A DNA stretch of 64,000 nt from Molossus alvarezi. Taxonomy: Eukaryota; Chordata; Mammalia; Chiroptera; Molossidae. The stretch is from assembly GCA_037176705.1 (NCBI GenBank), contig CM073885.1:220050290-220114289 (forward strand), written 5' to 3'. The notes beneath the pieces were generated by a model that worked only from the letters and a program-made list of their open reading frames with translations, was not told where the DNA came from and did not search any database. Shown piece after piece: positions 44,688-56,947 of this stretch. The stretch's first letter is position 1, and each line of letters begins with the position of its first letter. Made by a program: the position numbers and the translations under genes.

Positions 44688-46842
44688 GAGGACTTCTGGT
44701 CAAGATGGCAGCGTAGGTAAACGCGGTATCGCGTCCTCCCACAACCACATCAAAGTTACAACTAAACTACAGAACAACCATCATTCAAAACTGCCTGAAA
44801 TCAAGCTGAATGGAAGTCCTACAACTACGGAATTAAAAAAAAAAAGCAGCTAGGCCCGCGGCGGCGAGACGGGCTGGTCCCACACCCAAGCGTGGTGGAT
44901 AAAAATCAGGAGGCTCCCGCGGCTGGGAAGGTCCTTCCTGAGGACTGAGGGGTCCCCGTCCCACACCAGGTGACCCGCTCAGGGTTCCAGTGCCAGGAAG
45001 AGAAGTCCCCATAACTTCTGGCTGGAAAAACCAGCGGAAACTGAGGCTCAGGGAAGCTGAAGCAGCTGGAGCCCCAGGCAGCTCCCTAAAGGGCCCGCGC
45101 ACGGACTTATCGGACTCTCTCCCTCTAAGCTCGGAGGGGAGGCAGCTCGAGGGGCGCCAGAGACATACAGGGAAGAACTGAGCTGTTTGGCACTGGAGCG
45201 AGAGCTGGAGAGGGGGCTTCCTCGGGGACAAACGTGCTGTAAGAGGCCTTTGTTCCTTTGGTGAGCCCTTCCCGGGGGCGGTAGACAGAAGCCATATCTG
45301 GGACTCCAGCAACCTGGCTCACTCTGGTAGCCCCGCCCTGCTGACTCCCTGAGGCCCCGCCCCGCCCAACTTTCAGGCCCACCCAAGCTGTTGCCACTTG
45401 CTTAACCATAGGATTGGCCTGCCTTGGATCCTGCTTCAGGTTTTTCCTAAATTCTTTCAAACGAGCAGCATCGGGTCTCAGCTAGCCCCATACCTCTCAT
45501 TAAGTAATACACAGAAACAAACACAGGGAGGCAGCCAAAATGAGGATACAAAGAAACAGGTTCCAAATGAAAGAACAGAACAAAACCCCAATAAAAGAAC
45601 TAAGCGAAAGGGAGATAAGCAACCTAACAGATACTGAGTTCAAAATACTGCTTATAAGGATGCTCAATGAACTTAGTGAGAACCTCAGTGAACTTAGGGA
45701 GGGCCTCAAGAGCATAAAAAAGGACCAGTTAGAAATCATGGATACACAGTTAGAATTAAAGGAGGCATTAACTGAAATAAAGAATAATTTACACAGCTTC
45801 AATAATAGAATATGTAAATCCAAGGAGCAAACCATCGATTTGGAATATAAGGAAGCAAAAAATCCCCAATCAGAACAGCAAAAAGAAAAAAGAATCCAAA
45901 AAAATGAGGATAGTGTAAGGAGCCTCTGGGACAACTTCAAGCATGCCAACATTCACATCTTGGGGGTGCCCGAAGGAGAAGACAGAGAACAAGAAATCGA
46001 AAACCTGTTTGAAACAATAATGGCAGAAAACTTTCCTAACTTGGTAAAGGAAACAGACATACAAGTCCAGGAAGCACAGAGAGTCCCAAACAAGATGAAC
46101 CCCAAGAGGCGCACACCAAGACACATCATCATCAAAATGCAAAAGGTTCAAGACAAAGAGAGAATATTAAAAGCAGCAAGAGAAAGGCAGCTAGTTACCT
46201 ACAAGGGAGTACCCACTAGGCTATCAGCTGATTTCTCAAAAGAAACTTTGCAGGCCAGAAGGGAGTGGCAAGAAATATTCAGAGTGATGAAAACCAAGAA
46301 CCTATAACCAAAATTACTCTATCCTGCAAAGCTGTCATTTAGAATTGATGGACATATAAAAACTTTCCCAGACAAGAAAAAGTTAAAGGAGTTCATCACT
46401 ACCAAACCGTTATTATATGAAATGATGAAGGGTCTTTTTGAAGAAAAAGATAAAATGTATGAGCAAACAAAATGGCAATGAATACATATCTATCAACAAT
46501 GGAATCTACAAACAAAATGAACAGGAAGAACAGAAACATTCTCATAGATACAGAGAACATTTTGTTGGTTGCCAGTTGGGAAGGGGGTTGGGGGAATGGG
46601 TGAAAAAGGTGAAGGGATTAAGAAGCACAAATTCATTGCTAGACTGACAAACCTCAAAGGGAAAGGGGTTAGGGGGGTGGGAAGAAATAAACCAAAGAAC
46701 TTATATGCATAACCAATGGACACAGACAACAGTGTGGGAAAAGGTGGGAGGGGGGCGGGAGTGGGGAGGAGGGGGTCAATGGGGGGGAAATGTGGAACAT
46801 CTGTAATACATTTTACATCCAAAAATAAAGATTTGAAAAAAA
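44688..46842 (+). mobile_element. Full-length HAL1-like (ORF1-only) L1 retrotransposon
   Basis: Flanked by a perfect 16-base TSD (aaagttttactattgt at 44672-44687 and 46843-46858) and ending in an A-run, so the 2155-base element looks like one complete insertion. The 5' end carries an L1-type YY1-like site (caagatggc, 44701) and a GC-richer 5'UTR. It then has one ORF1 and directly a polypurine G-rich L1 3'UTR (about 46560-46800) resembling the tail of the L1 at 14101. No endonuclease or reverse transcriptase ORF2 is present. Half-L1 (HAL1) elements of this design are known in mammals including vesper bats. An internally deleted L1 is the alternative. Confidence 0.85.
45540..46307 (+). pseudogene. 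L1/HAL1 ORF1 protein, truncated by one premature stop
   Basis: A 255-codon frame with L1 ORF1p architecture: coiled-coil heptads at about residues 40-125, an RRM-like domain at about 135-205 (ILGVPEG at 140-146, TPRHI at 192-196), and the start of the C-terminal domain (LQARREW at 237-243). ORF1p is the RNA-binding trimeric chaperone of L1. The TAA at 46305-46307 interrupts the C-terminal domain. The same frame then reads open to a TGA at 46479-46481 and encodes the expected rest of that domain (the YPAKLSF motif follows directly). The family has glutamine at the interrupted position, so a single CAA-to-TAA change is the simplest explanation. Confidence 0.85.
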
Positions 46843-47384
46843 AAAGTTTTACTATTGTATTATCTGTAAAAAAAAAAAAAAAATGAGAGAGAGTTAACTA
46901 ATTTTCTGATTTTGACTATAACAAATATTGTAGGAAATATTTCATGAACACACTAATGAATAGAGAGAGACTTTGAGTTTTGCTTTGAGCTCAATGAAAT
47001 ACCTTTACCTGGGTTTAACTGCTTCTGCTACCAGTGATTACATCACCCTTTCCCCTTTCGGAACCACTTCTATTACTTTCAAACACATCTCTTAAAATTA
47101 CATGTGCTGTGAAGGGAGTTAGATGAGATAATCACTCAGGTTGCTCTAACTCTCACTCTGAGATCCTGTGAGAATTGTTAAGAAAAGGTGTTATGCCTGT
47201 TAAAGTCATCAAAATAAACTGAAGTGATAAAAATATACTGACACGCTGAGGGGAAACAGGTGCAGTCACATGTTACATAGTTCATGCGTTAAATTATTTT
47301 CTTGAGGACAGTTTGGACGTGTGTGTGCACATGCACACATGCATAGGCATAAAAACCCGGTATTGCCAGTTTTAGAGGATTGTT

Positions 47385-47715
47385 AGTTGGGAGTGCTTTG
47401 GGGCGTAAACAATAAGAACAAGAACATTAATTTCCAACGGCTTAAACACATAGGGATTTATGTTTCTGGCCTAGCAAGAGGTCTAGAGGTAGGCAGTTGT
47501 CGGCATGGGTTCAACAATCCAACTCTAAGCAGGATGGACCTCTGGGATGCTCTTAGCTTTTCTTGTTTGGTTACAAAAGGACTGCCTGTGGCAGCCATGG
47601 AAATTCACCACCCAGATCTCTCTTGTACCATGGCCTCCATGCAGAGCTGCTCCCAGACAGTAGGGACCGGACTGGAGCTATAGTGCAGGCTCATTCCTGC
47701 AAGATGCTGTAAAGG
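47385..47715. mobile_element. Old LTR-like interspersed repeat
   Basis: ccaacggcttaaacacatag, gcatgggttcaacaatcc and gctcattcctgcaagatg resemble a decayed repeat of the same general kind as 395-810. Confidence 0.35.
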
Positions 47716-47982
47716 ACATTGATGGGACAATTGGCAACATTTGCATAAGGTCTGTAGATTAGACTATAGTAGTAAATCAATGTTAATTTCTTGATTTTGA
47801 TTATTGTACTTTAGTTATGTCAAGAAATGTCTGTTTTTAGGAAGTACACAAAGAAATGTTTAGGGACAAAGGATTACTATATTTACGACTTATACTCAAA
47901 TGGTTCAGACAAAAGTATATATAGAGAGATAATGGCAAGATAAACATGGTAAAAATTGGGGACTCTGGCATAAAGAAATTCT

Positions 47983-48025
47983 TTTTTTTTTTAATCCTCA
48001 CCCAAGGATATGTCCACTGATATTC

Positions 48026-48065
<40 letters not shown>

Positions 48066-48238
48066 ACATCTACGTGAGAGAGAAACATTGATCAGCTGCC
48101 CTGTCCCCTCAACCCCCCATGCGCATGCTCTGACAGGGATCAACCCAAAAGTCAGGCATGTGTCCTGACTGGAAATCAAACCCACAACCTTTTGATGATG
48201 GGATGACTCTCCAACCAACTGAGCCACCGGTCTGGGGC
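47983..48238 (-). mobile_element. VES SINE, A/B mosaic
   Basis: The tail is form A (aatcctcacccaaggatat), but the body reads like form B (gcatgtgtcctgactgg; aaacccacaacctttt). It has a (GA)n tract at 48026-48065. Confidence 0.83.
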
Positions 48239-48854
48239 TCTTGTTTACAACTTTTCTATAAGTCTGAAATTGTTTCAAAGTAAAAAGTGAAACATATATA
48301 AAAAACACTCTGAGATTCAAAGTAGGTCTTACAATGGTGACTAATTTGTTGGATTTTTATAGTGAAATTAATGGGGAAATGGTATGTTGTTGCCAGTTTA
48401 CCCCATCTTGTATTGCATTTCTTTATTGCTTAGATGTTTCCTTGCTAATTTATCTAAAACAATGATAACTTGCTACTTTCAACATAAATTAAAAACAAAA
48501 ACCAGTTTTTGAAGCCCTGCTTTTACAAGGGGAAACCAGCAGGAGCAGGTCCTTCTGGTGTAACCCTGTTGGGTGTGGGGTCCGTGGCACGTGCGCCACG
48601 CCCATCTCCCGCTGCCCGCCCTCAGTGCTTGCCCACCCCCACCCTTTAGTCGCAGTGCTACGTGCATGACCCAGGATGAGGGCCCTGAAGCTTCTCCACA
48701 TTAGTCTTTGGCTCAGATGGTCTCTGATTTCCTTAAGTAATGCTCCTTTGTCTGACCCTGGATCTTAGGACCCACCACTCTCTCCTGTTCCTTTGCTCAG
48801 CAAACTTCGAACCCTTCTATCCCCCTCTCCCTAATTAGCCAGAGACAAAAACAA

Positions 48855-49060
48855 AACCCACTTATTCATCCCTTCAGCAAATATTTACTCGGAGCCTACT
48901 AAGAACCAGGCCCAGTTTTAGGCCCAGGGAACAAAACTATGCTAAACTACATGGAACCAACATTCTAGCAGAGGGAGGCAGACAACAAAATGAACAGGCT
49001 GATACATGGTCTGATAGATGGGGATAGATTGTCATAGAGAAAACTAAAACTCATTACGGT
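48855..49060 (-). mobile_element. L2 LINE remnant, antisense
   Basis: Contains ttcagcaaatatttactcgg, ccaggcccagttttaggccc and aacattctagcagagg, the typical antisense L2 3' end. Confidence 0.65.
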
Positions 49061-50796
49061 GTCTGTGGGTACAGACCCAAGACGCAGTGGCTGGGAATAA
49101 GAGAAATCAGAAGACAGAGATTCACTGTAAATCCTGGGAGGTGACCAAAGAATGCTTTTCTAGTGGGAGAAACAAATACCTATTACACCAAATCAAGCTG
49201 GCACAAGTGATCAAGGTCTTTCCAGGAAGGAGAATAAGCAACGTGTAACTGGACTTTCTTGGAAAAATCAGTGATACGATCTTCTGATGGTAAAGATAAG
49301 TACCTCGCTGAGAAAGGGTGTCTGCATTTCCAACCTGGGTGGCCTGTGCATCCACATGGCACAAATAAGGATATTCCAGGGACTGGGGAGCTCTGGGCAT
49401 AGTTTGTTGTCTTCACCAAGACTGAGTCCAGCTGCAGTTAACAAAGGCATTTACAACATCCCGTGGCTGCTCCAACCAGTTCTAATCAGTCAGGTCCACC
49501 CCCGGTGTCAGAGGCGGGCTGGTAGGATTTGGCAGCATCTGGCCCGAAGAGCGGCCGAGAAGGAGGGCAAGAATGGAGCTCTCGGTCTGTGCCCCTCCTG
49601 CCTCAGCTTCCCCAGCGCCTGCCCCTGAAGGTCCCAGAGCTGTCCTTAAGTTCCCGCGGCCCCTCGTGGGGCTCCACCTTCCCTGCAGCGAGGATAGCAG
49701 AGTCCTCACTCTGCTACTTACCTTGTATTTCAAAAAAGAATTGATTCTCTCGTGGCAGGGCATCTCAGAAGCAGAACTATCTGGAAACCATCTCACTGTT
49801 GGCTGTTCTCAGAGTTGAGCGGCACATCGGTCATCTGGGAGAGTAAAACGGTGGTGATTCTTGGGCCCCAGGCCAGGTCTACTTCGTCAGAATGTACCAG
49901 TAGACCCAGGTAGCTGGCACGGTCACTGAAGTTTGAAAATCCGTGACCTTTTCCATACCTGGGACTTCCCGATGCCTTTATAAAACGAGCATCTGTGTTC
50001 TGAACTTTCCCGATGATAGACACACTTGGGGTCTTGTGAAAACCTTCCACAGGCCCCATCCAAACTCCTGAATAAGAGTCTCTAAGACAGAGGCCTGAGG
50101 ATCTGTCCTTTTAATCAGCTCCTTGTGTGTGTTTTTCAATCATCAGCGAATTCTGAGCATAATGCTCCAGAGGCCTACCTAAAATAGGTGATTTCTATAA
50201 ATAGGCCAGGGGGCCCCCATCAGACTAGCAGAGAACACATGTCAGAGATCAGCCGTGGACAGGCTACCCTTGGATTAAGTCTGCCGTGGCCTCTTAGGAT
50301 GGGATCACAGGGTATAAAGTATGGGAAAAAATGTCAGAAATTCTGGAATCATAACAATGACAACAAAAAGTAAAGAAGTGGTCTAACTGCTGATTAAAGG
50401 CTTGAGTGGTTTTCAATTTATTGCAAATGAAATTGGCGATTCCAATATGAACGAAGCAAGAAAGGATGTGAAAAAAGGGGAGTGTAAACTGAAAACTTAG
50501 AGCACAGATGATATACGCCAGTCTGCTTTCCAGCGGCAGCCTGCCTGTTCCTCTTTGCTCGAGTTGTCTTGGGAGGATCGCTGATCTTTGCAGCCAGTGG
50601 AGCTCTGCCCCTATTGGAACAGATGCCCAGAAGAAAAGGAAAAAGATATCTTACAGGAACTTTGATTCCATATTACTTTTCTCATAAAGTTCCTAACAGT
50701 CATTCTGATGAGATATTAACCTCACTTCTATCCAGTGATCGCCTGCTATGTTGCAAAGCTGTTTGGTCCCGTGGCGTGTCATGTGCTCCTCTAAAC
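49061..50796. other. Intergenic, mostly unassigned
   Basis: A short GC-richer patch with several CpGs lies at 49500-49700. 49890-50160 may be a decayed MER5/MER20-like piece. Short frames on both strands show no domain. Confidence 0.4.
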
Positions 50797-51245
50797 CACA
50801 GAGTCTCCAACTTTTGGCTTCAGGACACTTTTATGCTATGAAAAAATTACGGAGCACTCCAAAGAGCTTTTGCTTATGTGGGTTATAAGTATTGGTATTT
50901 ACCATATCTGAAATTAAAACAGAAAACTTTAACATTTTAATTTCTTTATTCATTTTAAAATAACAAAAATGGCATATGTTAACATAGATAGTTTTCAAAA
51001 ATATTTAGTAACAGAAGTGTCAGTTTTATATTTTTGGAATTATCTTTAATGTCTGGCTTAATAAGAGCGCTGGGTTCTCACATCAGCTTCTGCGTCCAGT
51101 CAGGTGTGACGTCACATGTCATGGAGCCTCTGGAAAACTCCACAGCATCCTCATGAGAAAGTGAGACTGCAGAAGGCCTCACAAACTCCCTCAAAGGGTA
51201 TTGGGGTTTCCCTGATGTCCCCAAACCACACTTTCAGAACCAATG
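50797..51245 (+). mobile_element. Old Charlie-type hAT transposon remnant
   Basis: Reads from cacagagtctcc through ccaaagagcttttgcttatg and tctttaatgtctggctta to ccacactttcagaaccaatg, the layout of an ancient Charlie/MER non-autonomous hAT. The flanks ctctaaac (50789-50796) and ctttagat (51246-51253) share 5 of 8 bases and fit the NTCTAGAN target. The family name is not assigned. Confidence 0.65.
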
Positions 51246-51599
51246 CTTTAGATACTGCAGTTAGTAGAAATATAGCCTGGTCCTTGGAAACCATAAATTA
51301 TTTTTTCTTCTTGAATGTAAACAATCTCTTGCTCAGCTCTTATCCTATCCTGTTAGTCTCTCGTTTCATAACTCACTCTGTCCCCTCATCAAATTCATCT
51401 CTACGGCCATGAGCATCTGAAATGAATGAGGGCACATTTGTTGAGCAGTTTCTACACGCCAGGTCCCAGAGTAACACTCACGCCCAGTGGCTCCCTTCAT
51501 CTTTATACCAACCTGTGAGATAATAGAAAAAAATCTGTTTTAGTCTCTGCCCCTGTTCCTGGCACAGAGCTCCTAAAAACCTTGTCATTTTCTAAGTGT

Positions 51600-52350
51600 T
51601 GAGAACACTATGAGCATCTTCTGTTCTAATATTGGCCCTGGACCCCGGTTTCTAAGTCCCTTGGAATTTCCTGGGTGCTAGGAGTGTCTTAGTTTCTAGA
51701 GATGACTCTTGGTGGGCTCCTGGGTGGGGCTGGTCACCAGAAAGACCAAGCCATGTTTAGAAGCTTAGAATTTTCAGCCCACCCTTCATTCTCCAGAGAG
51801 GGATTAATAATTGGCCATGCCTACCTGAGGAAGCCTACATAAAAATCCTGAAAGTACGGGGTTGAGGGAAGTTTCAGGCTGGTGAACACATGGAGATGCC
51901 GGGAGAGTGGTGTGCCCAGACAGGGCACGGGGCTCCGTGCATCTTTCCACATGCCTCGCTCCGTGCATCTCCTCCATGTGGACGTCTGTGTCCTTTATTA
52001 TATCCTTTTATGATAAACTGGTAAACAGTAGGTAAACTGTTTTCCTGAGTTCTGTGAGCTGCTCTAGCATAAATTAATTGAACCGAAGCAAGGGGTCATG
52101 GGACCTTCCCATGGACAGCTAATTTGTCAGAAGCACAAGCTGGACTTGTGAGTGTCCCTGAAGTTGGAGGGGGCGGGGCAGACTTGTGGAACAGAACCTT
52201 TAACCTGTGGGATCTGATGCTATCTCCAGGTAGATAATGTCAGAACTGAGTTAAACTGCTATCCAGCTGGTATCACAGAGACTTGTTTATTGTGGGGGAA
52301 CTCCTCCCTGTCCACATCTGGCGTCACAAGTGTTGTGAGTGTGGCAGTAG
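51600..52350 (+). mobile_element. Old LTR-like interspersed repeat
   Basis: atcctgaaagtacggggttg, cctttattatatcctttta, ctgttttcctgagttctgtg and tttaacctgtgggatctgatg follow the order of a recurrent mammalian LTR-like repeat. Name not assigned. Confidence 0.5.
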
Positions 52351-52424
52351 TGTGAGAGTCTAGAAAAACACAGGATGAGGACGGAGGTTTTGTTTACATA
52401 GCTTCAGGACACAGGAGTTTTATT

Positions 52425-52545
52425 ATCCCTGTTTCACTGATAAGGAAAAGGAGGCATGGAGAACAAATATGCCCCAAATCACAGAGCAAGTAAGTGAAGA
52501 AACCAGGAATCTAATCCAGACTTTATGCTTTTAATTATTTAATCT
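52425..52545 (-). repeat. MIR SINE fragment
   Basis: ccctgtttcactgataagg, ccccaaatcacagagcaag and ctaatccagactttatgc. Confidence 0.65.
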
Positions 52546-52854
52546 TTCTAAATAGTAAGTAGCCCATTTCAAACTCAAACATTATTTTGAAGCAAAATTT
52601 CTCATTTTATCCATTCCATGTGGGTTTTACATTGTTTTCCGTTTTTGGAAATTCAGTTCAGAAGATTACATGTCTATTGGGAACCCTACAATGTGAAGTT
52701 TTCTATACTCCTGTGTGGGCATCAGGGGTTGTTCGGTAGTTTGGCTTCAGAAAGCTTTGAGCCTTTGGTTGACCACTGGTTTGGGGGGAATCCTGATAAA
52801 TAAATACCCTTTGAAGTTGTTTCTTTTTTTCATCACTGGTGTTCTGCCTATTTG

Positions 52855-53300
52855 TCGCAAGTTGAATAGTGTCACCCCAAAATTCATGTCATGGAACGTC
52901 AGGATGTGACTTTATTTGGAAATAGAGTCTTTGCAAATGTAATTAAGATAAAGCTCAAAATGAGATCATATTGATTAGGGTAGGCCCTAAGACCGATGAG
53001 AGTGTCCCTATAAACTCTGTCTTTATTGTCTGTCCCTATAAAGACAAAGGAAGACACAGGGGGACGCAGGAAGAAGACATGGAGGCAGAGGTTGGCGTTG
53101 TGTTGATACAAGACCGGAGCCCAGGAGCCACCAAAGTGGAAGAGGCAAGGAAGGGTTCTTTCCCGGAGACTCTGGAGGGAGCACAGCCCTGCTGGCACCT
53201 TGTTCAGACCTCAGGACTCCAGGCCTGTGTGAGAAATAACTTTCTATTGTTTCAAGCCAGCAGTTTGTGGTAATTTGCTACAGCAGCCCTAGGAAATGAA
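52855..53300 (+). mobile_element. MLT1-type MaLR LTR
   Basis: Starts near agttgaatagtgtcacccc, runs through gtaggccctaagaccgatg and gtgagaaataactttctattg, and ends cagccctaggaaatgaac. This is the layout of a solitary MaLR LTR. Confidence 0.8.
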
Positions 53301-53584
53301 CCCGCCATCCTTCAACCCGCAGCCTGAAATCCACCTCCTTTTTATGGCCTTCTTCATCAGCTAAGATACAGTGTTTCTCCCTCCTCTGACCTCCAAGGGT
53401 TCTTGCTGTCTGCACCATTGCTGAGGGCTCAGGATTTTATTGTGTGTATGTCAGCTTCTCCAGAATGAAGGCTTGTTTTTTAATCCTTCCTTGAGTCTTG
53501 CTCAGCTCCCTAGTCAGTGGTATACATATATGGAGTGTTGAATACATAATTGTTGAATGTACGGTTTTTCCCATTCTGTCCTTC

Positions 53585-53740
53585 CATTTAACGAATTTAT
53601 TCAGCAAATATTTATTGAGTGCCAATGATGTGTCAGACATGTTTTCTTACCGTTGGGATAAATCCATGAGCAAAAAAAGGTAAACTTCTGTCATTATGAA
53701 CCTTACTTTCTAGTGAGAATGGAGGTTTGTGTATTGACAT
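53585..53740 (-). mobile_element. L2 LINE remnant, antisense
   Basis: ttcagcaaatatttattgag followed by tgatgtgtcagacatg and a decayed continuation. Confidence 0.6.
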
Positions 53741-53867
53741 TCAGATGCCCCAGCCTTATGTTTTAGATTCGTTTCTGTAGTTTTTCTGTCCCTTTACTGT
53801 CCAGAGCCCAGATTCCAGTGCTGGGCCTACTCTGGCATCTGTTCAGATCATCGTCTTGACTGGCAAG

Positions 53868-53916
53868 GCCGGGGCGGGTGGTGGGGGTGGGATTGGGGGT
53901 GGGGTGGGGGTGTGTG
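53868..53916 (+). repeat. G-rich tract
   Basis: Many G-runs of three or more separated by single T or A; fits the G-quadruplex pattern on the + strand. Confidence 0.8.
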
Positions 53917-54439
53917 AAATGATTTGAGGGGCATCTCATTTCTCTCAGAATGTTCTCTCTCATAAGCCATCCTGTGTCCTGAACTTCCCTCTGCCCATTC
54001 AAACATGTCTGTGAGCTGTGTTGGAGCTGACTTCTGAAGATAATATTTTATGTCTAGACACAGGTCGAGGAAACAGGAAGGTACATGCAAGTCTGGGCAC
54101 AGTGTTAGCTAGGACCCATGCCTTGGTCTGGTCCCAGACAGGTGGCTGGTGCCACATTTGCCAGGATCTGTGGCTCATCAGCTGCAAAGATAAAGGATTC
54201 TTGCTTTTCTAGGTTGGGACAAATGCCAGGTGCCAGGATTCCATGCATGGGATAAGTATGATGTGTTACGAGCAGGGAATTGTGTAGAGCAAAGAATGGT
54301 GTTTTCTAGTCTCATTTTGATTTTGACTGTCTGTGTAGCTAATCTGAGGGGTGGGGGTAGGTGGGATGGAGAGAGAGTACCAGTGTGTCAATCAACCTGT
54401 CCAAGAGACAAATGCGTGTTTAAAGAATAATAGTTATTT

Positions 54440-55160
54440 TACAGAGCAGTAAAAGGGCACTCTCATAAACTGTTAGTAGGAAAAAATAAGGAAAATTAAT
54501 ACAAACTCTCTAGTGAGCATTTTGGCAACATGTTTCAAAAGTCTTAAAATGTTCATCCTCTTTAATCAAGTAATTTTATTTCCATGATTTTTTTCTGAGG
54601 AAATAACCTTATATTTGCACAAAAACTTATTCAGAAAGATCTTTTAAATGCTATTTACAATAATATTGGTTAAATTAACAATGCTATATCTATGCCTTAT
54701 AATATGAGGTGGGCATCAAAGATCCTATTCAAGGATTAGAAAACGTTAATAATTTTAAAGTTAAGTGAGGTGTACATTATGGCATTCGGGTTAATTATGG
54801 TATCCTCTGTACCTTGGGGAATGGTTGAAATTTGTAATAATAACTAAAAACTCTTGTTCTCAAAGAATGTTTACAACTAATGGAAACTGCTTAAAAGGCT
54901 TAATCCACTGGTAGGCTGTCAAACTGTATGTGTAGATATATGGTAGGATTCCATCGGATTGTTTTGTAAGACAATCAAATTTTTCTGTTCATTTTATATA
55001 TTGAAAATATATATATGTATACAAAATAACATTAACAGTGGCTGTCCCTGGGTCATATAAATATAGGAACTATAGATTATTCTTTTTATACTTCTTCATA
55101 TTTTCAAACATTTAATTAATAAACATGCATTACTTTTATAATCAGAAAAAATAATGATTC
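54440..55160 (+). mobile_element. Old L1M 3'-end remnant
   Basis: cataaactgttagtagg, gagcattttggcaacatg and ctatttacaataatattgg follow the order of a sense L1M ORF2 end. Confidence 0.6.
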
Positions 55161-55199
55161 ATTATTAAAAGGGAGGAGAGTCTTTTAAAAGACGGAGGG

Positions 55200-55625
55200 A
55201 GAGTCAGATGGGCCTGGGCCCTGGCATATGACTTACTAGCTGCATGACCTGGGGCAAGTTCCCTAACCTTCTAAGCCTCAGCTTTGTGTCTGTAATAAGA
55301 AAAAAATTGACTACTTTATGGGGTTTATATGAAGATTAAACAGAAACAATTAGGAGAATTTAAATTTTTTTTTAATCCTCACCTGAGGATATTCTTCCAT
55401 TTATCTTCAGACAGAGCAGGAGGGAGAGGGAGAGAAACATCGATTGGCTACCCCTCCTGGGGCTGGGGACCAAACCACAACCAAGGCTCATACCCAGGAA
55501 TCGAGCCCACAACTCTTTAGTCCACAGGCCAACGCTCTAACTGCTGAGCCAAACCCGCCGGGGCAGGAGAAAGGTTTTAAAATGATATCTAATAGAGAGT
55601 AAGGGCTTAGTAAATGTTATTTTAA
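55200..55625 (+). repeat. MIR SINE split by VES
   Basis: gctgcatgacctggggcaag and ctaagcctcagctttgtg precede the VES at 55363. agggcttagtaaatgtta follows it. Confidence 0.75.
55363..55564 (-). mobile_element. VES SINE, form A, with internal deletion
   Basis: Inserted into a MIR at 55200-55620. The body is shortened around cgattggctacccc. A partial aggagaa TSD is visible. Confidence 0.85.
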
Positions 55626-55639
55626 TAAAATCCAAGTCT

Positions 55640-56947
55640 AACTTCTGCTGAGGTCATGATAGCGTAACTGATAGTTGATTGGCCTTCCTGCAATAAATAA
55701 CTAGAGAACTGGACAAACTAGATGAAACAAGTCTTCAGACACTGAACAACAGGAATGCAGAACTTCCATTCCCGAGATGAAAAATGCATTTGGTGAGCTG
55801 ATTTTTCCGGCTGTTTGCAAGGAGAGTGTGGCAACCTCATTGAAATGAGGAGAGAGACACAGATCAAAGTTTGAGGAAGTTGAGGCAATGGAAATGTGTG
55901 GTGCAAGTTATCCAAGAGAAAGGAAGTATGCAGAAAAGGGACTGGATAGGTGTTCACAGGGTCCCCTTGAGTCTTTGGTCAAATAGTAGACTGTACATGT
56001 GTAAGGTGAGACTCCACAGGCTGGGCACAAAAAGCAATTTACCAGAGAAAGAAAAACTACAAGAACCTGCAAACTGAACATAACTGGAGCTTGCAGAGCC
56101 TTGAGAGACATTCTAATTCCAACCAGCCAGGCATGCAGTAGATTCCAGAAAGGCCACACCTTAGGTGTAAGGCAAAAGTAGTCCTGAAATAAAGGGCACT
56201 TTAGACTTTCCCAAGAAAAGCTTGAAAATAAGCCTCAAAAAGGCCATGCTGATCCCAGACTAAATTAACTGCCTACAAGAATAAAGTTCAACCCTTTTAA
56301 AAGGAAAAACAACAACAATCCGGACACTCAATAACATGATACTCACTATGCCCAGAATCCATTTAAAAGATTATCAGACATGTGAAAAACATGAAAATAA
56401 GATTCTCAACCAGGAGGAAAACCAGTCAATAGAAACAAATCCAGAAATGATGACAGAAGTGATGAAACTAGCAGACAGGACTCCAGAGAGCTATTGTGAA
56501 TATGTTTAAAGATTTAAAGAAAAACTCAGCGAACACAATGGGAAACATGAAATATTATAATAAAAGAACCAAATATAATGTCTAGACCTAAGAAGCTGAA
56601 ATGCATAATTCACCGGATGGGCTTAGCAGCACACTGTGAAAGACAAGATCAGTGAACATAAAAATGTGGCCAGAAAGAAAGAAAGAAAGAAAAAGGAAAA
56701 GATCCATTTCGAAGGTCAGGAAGAAAAAAAAAGCTGAAATAAATAAATAGAGCGCCAGTGACCCAAAGGACAACATCAAGCACATGCAATTTGAGTCCCA
56801 AAAGGAGGGAGTGTGTACAGAAGATATTTGAAGACATATGGCTGACATTCCAAATTTGATTTTAAAAATATATATGTACTAAGAGATGCAGTAAGCTCAA
56901 CAAACCCCAAATAAGATAAACACAAAGAACCACATCAAGATGTATCT
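55640..56947 (+). mobile_element. Old L1/HAL1 5' region with decayed ORF1
   Basis: The stretch around 56590-56940 aligns by eye to L1 ORF1 DNA (aattcaccggatgggctta; atttgagtcccaaaaggagg; aaccccaaataagataaac) but carries stops and indels. The preceding 900 bases are consistent with its 5' part. It is much older than the 44688 element. Confidence 0.6.

Noticed and set aside
44833..45952. Minus-strand frames of 112-159 codons
   Set aside because: Shadows of the HAL1-like 5'UTR and of ORF1 read on the wrong strand.
49287..49818. Overlapping 113-, 104-, 81- and 71-codon frames
   Set aside because: Both strands open through a GC-richer patch, with no domain, splice-site pattern or recognisable homologue.
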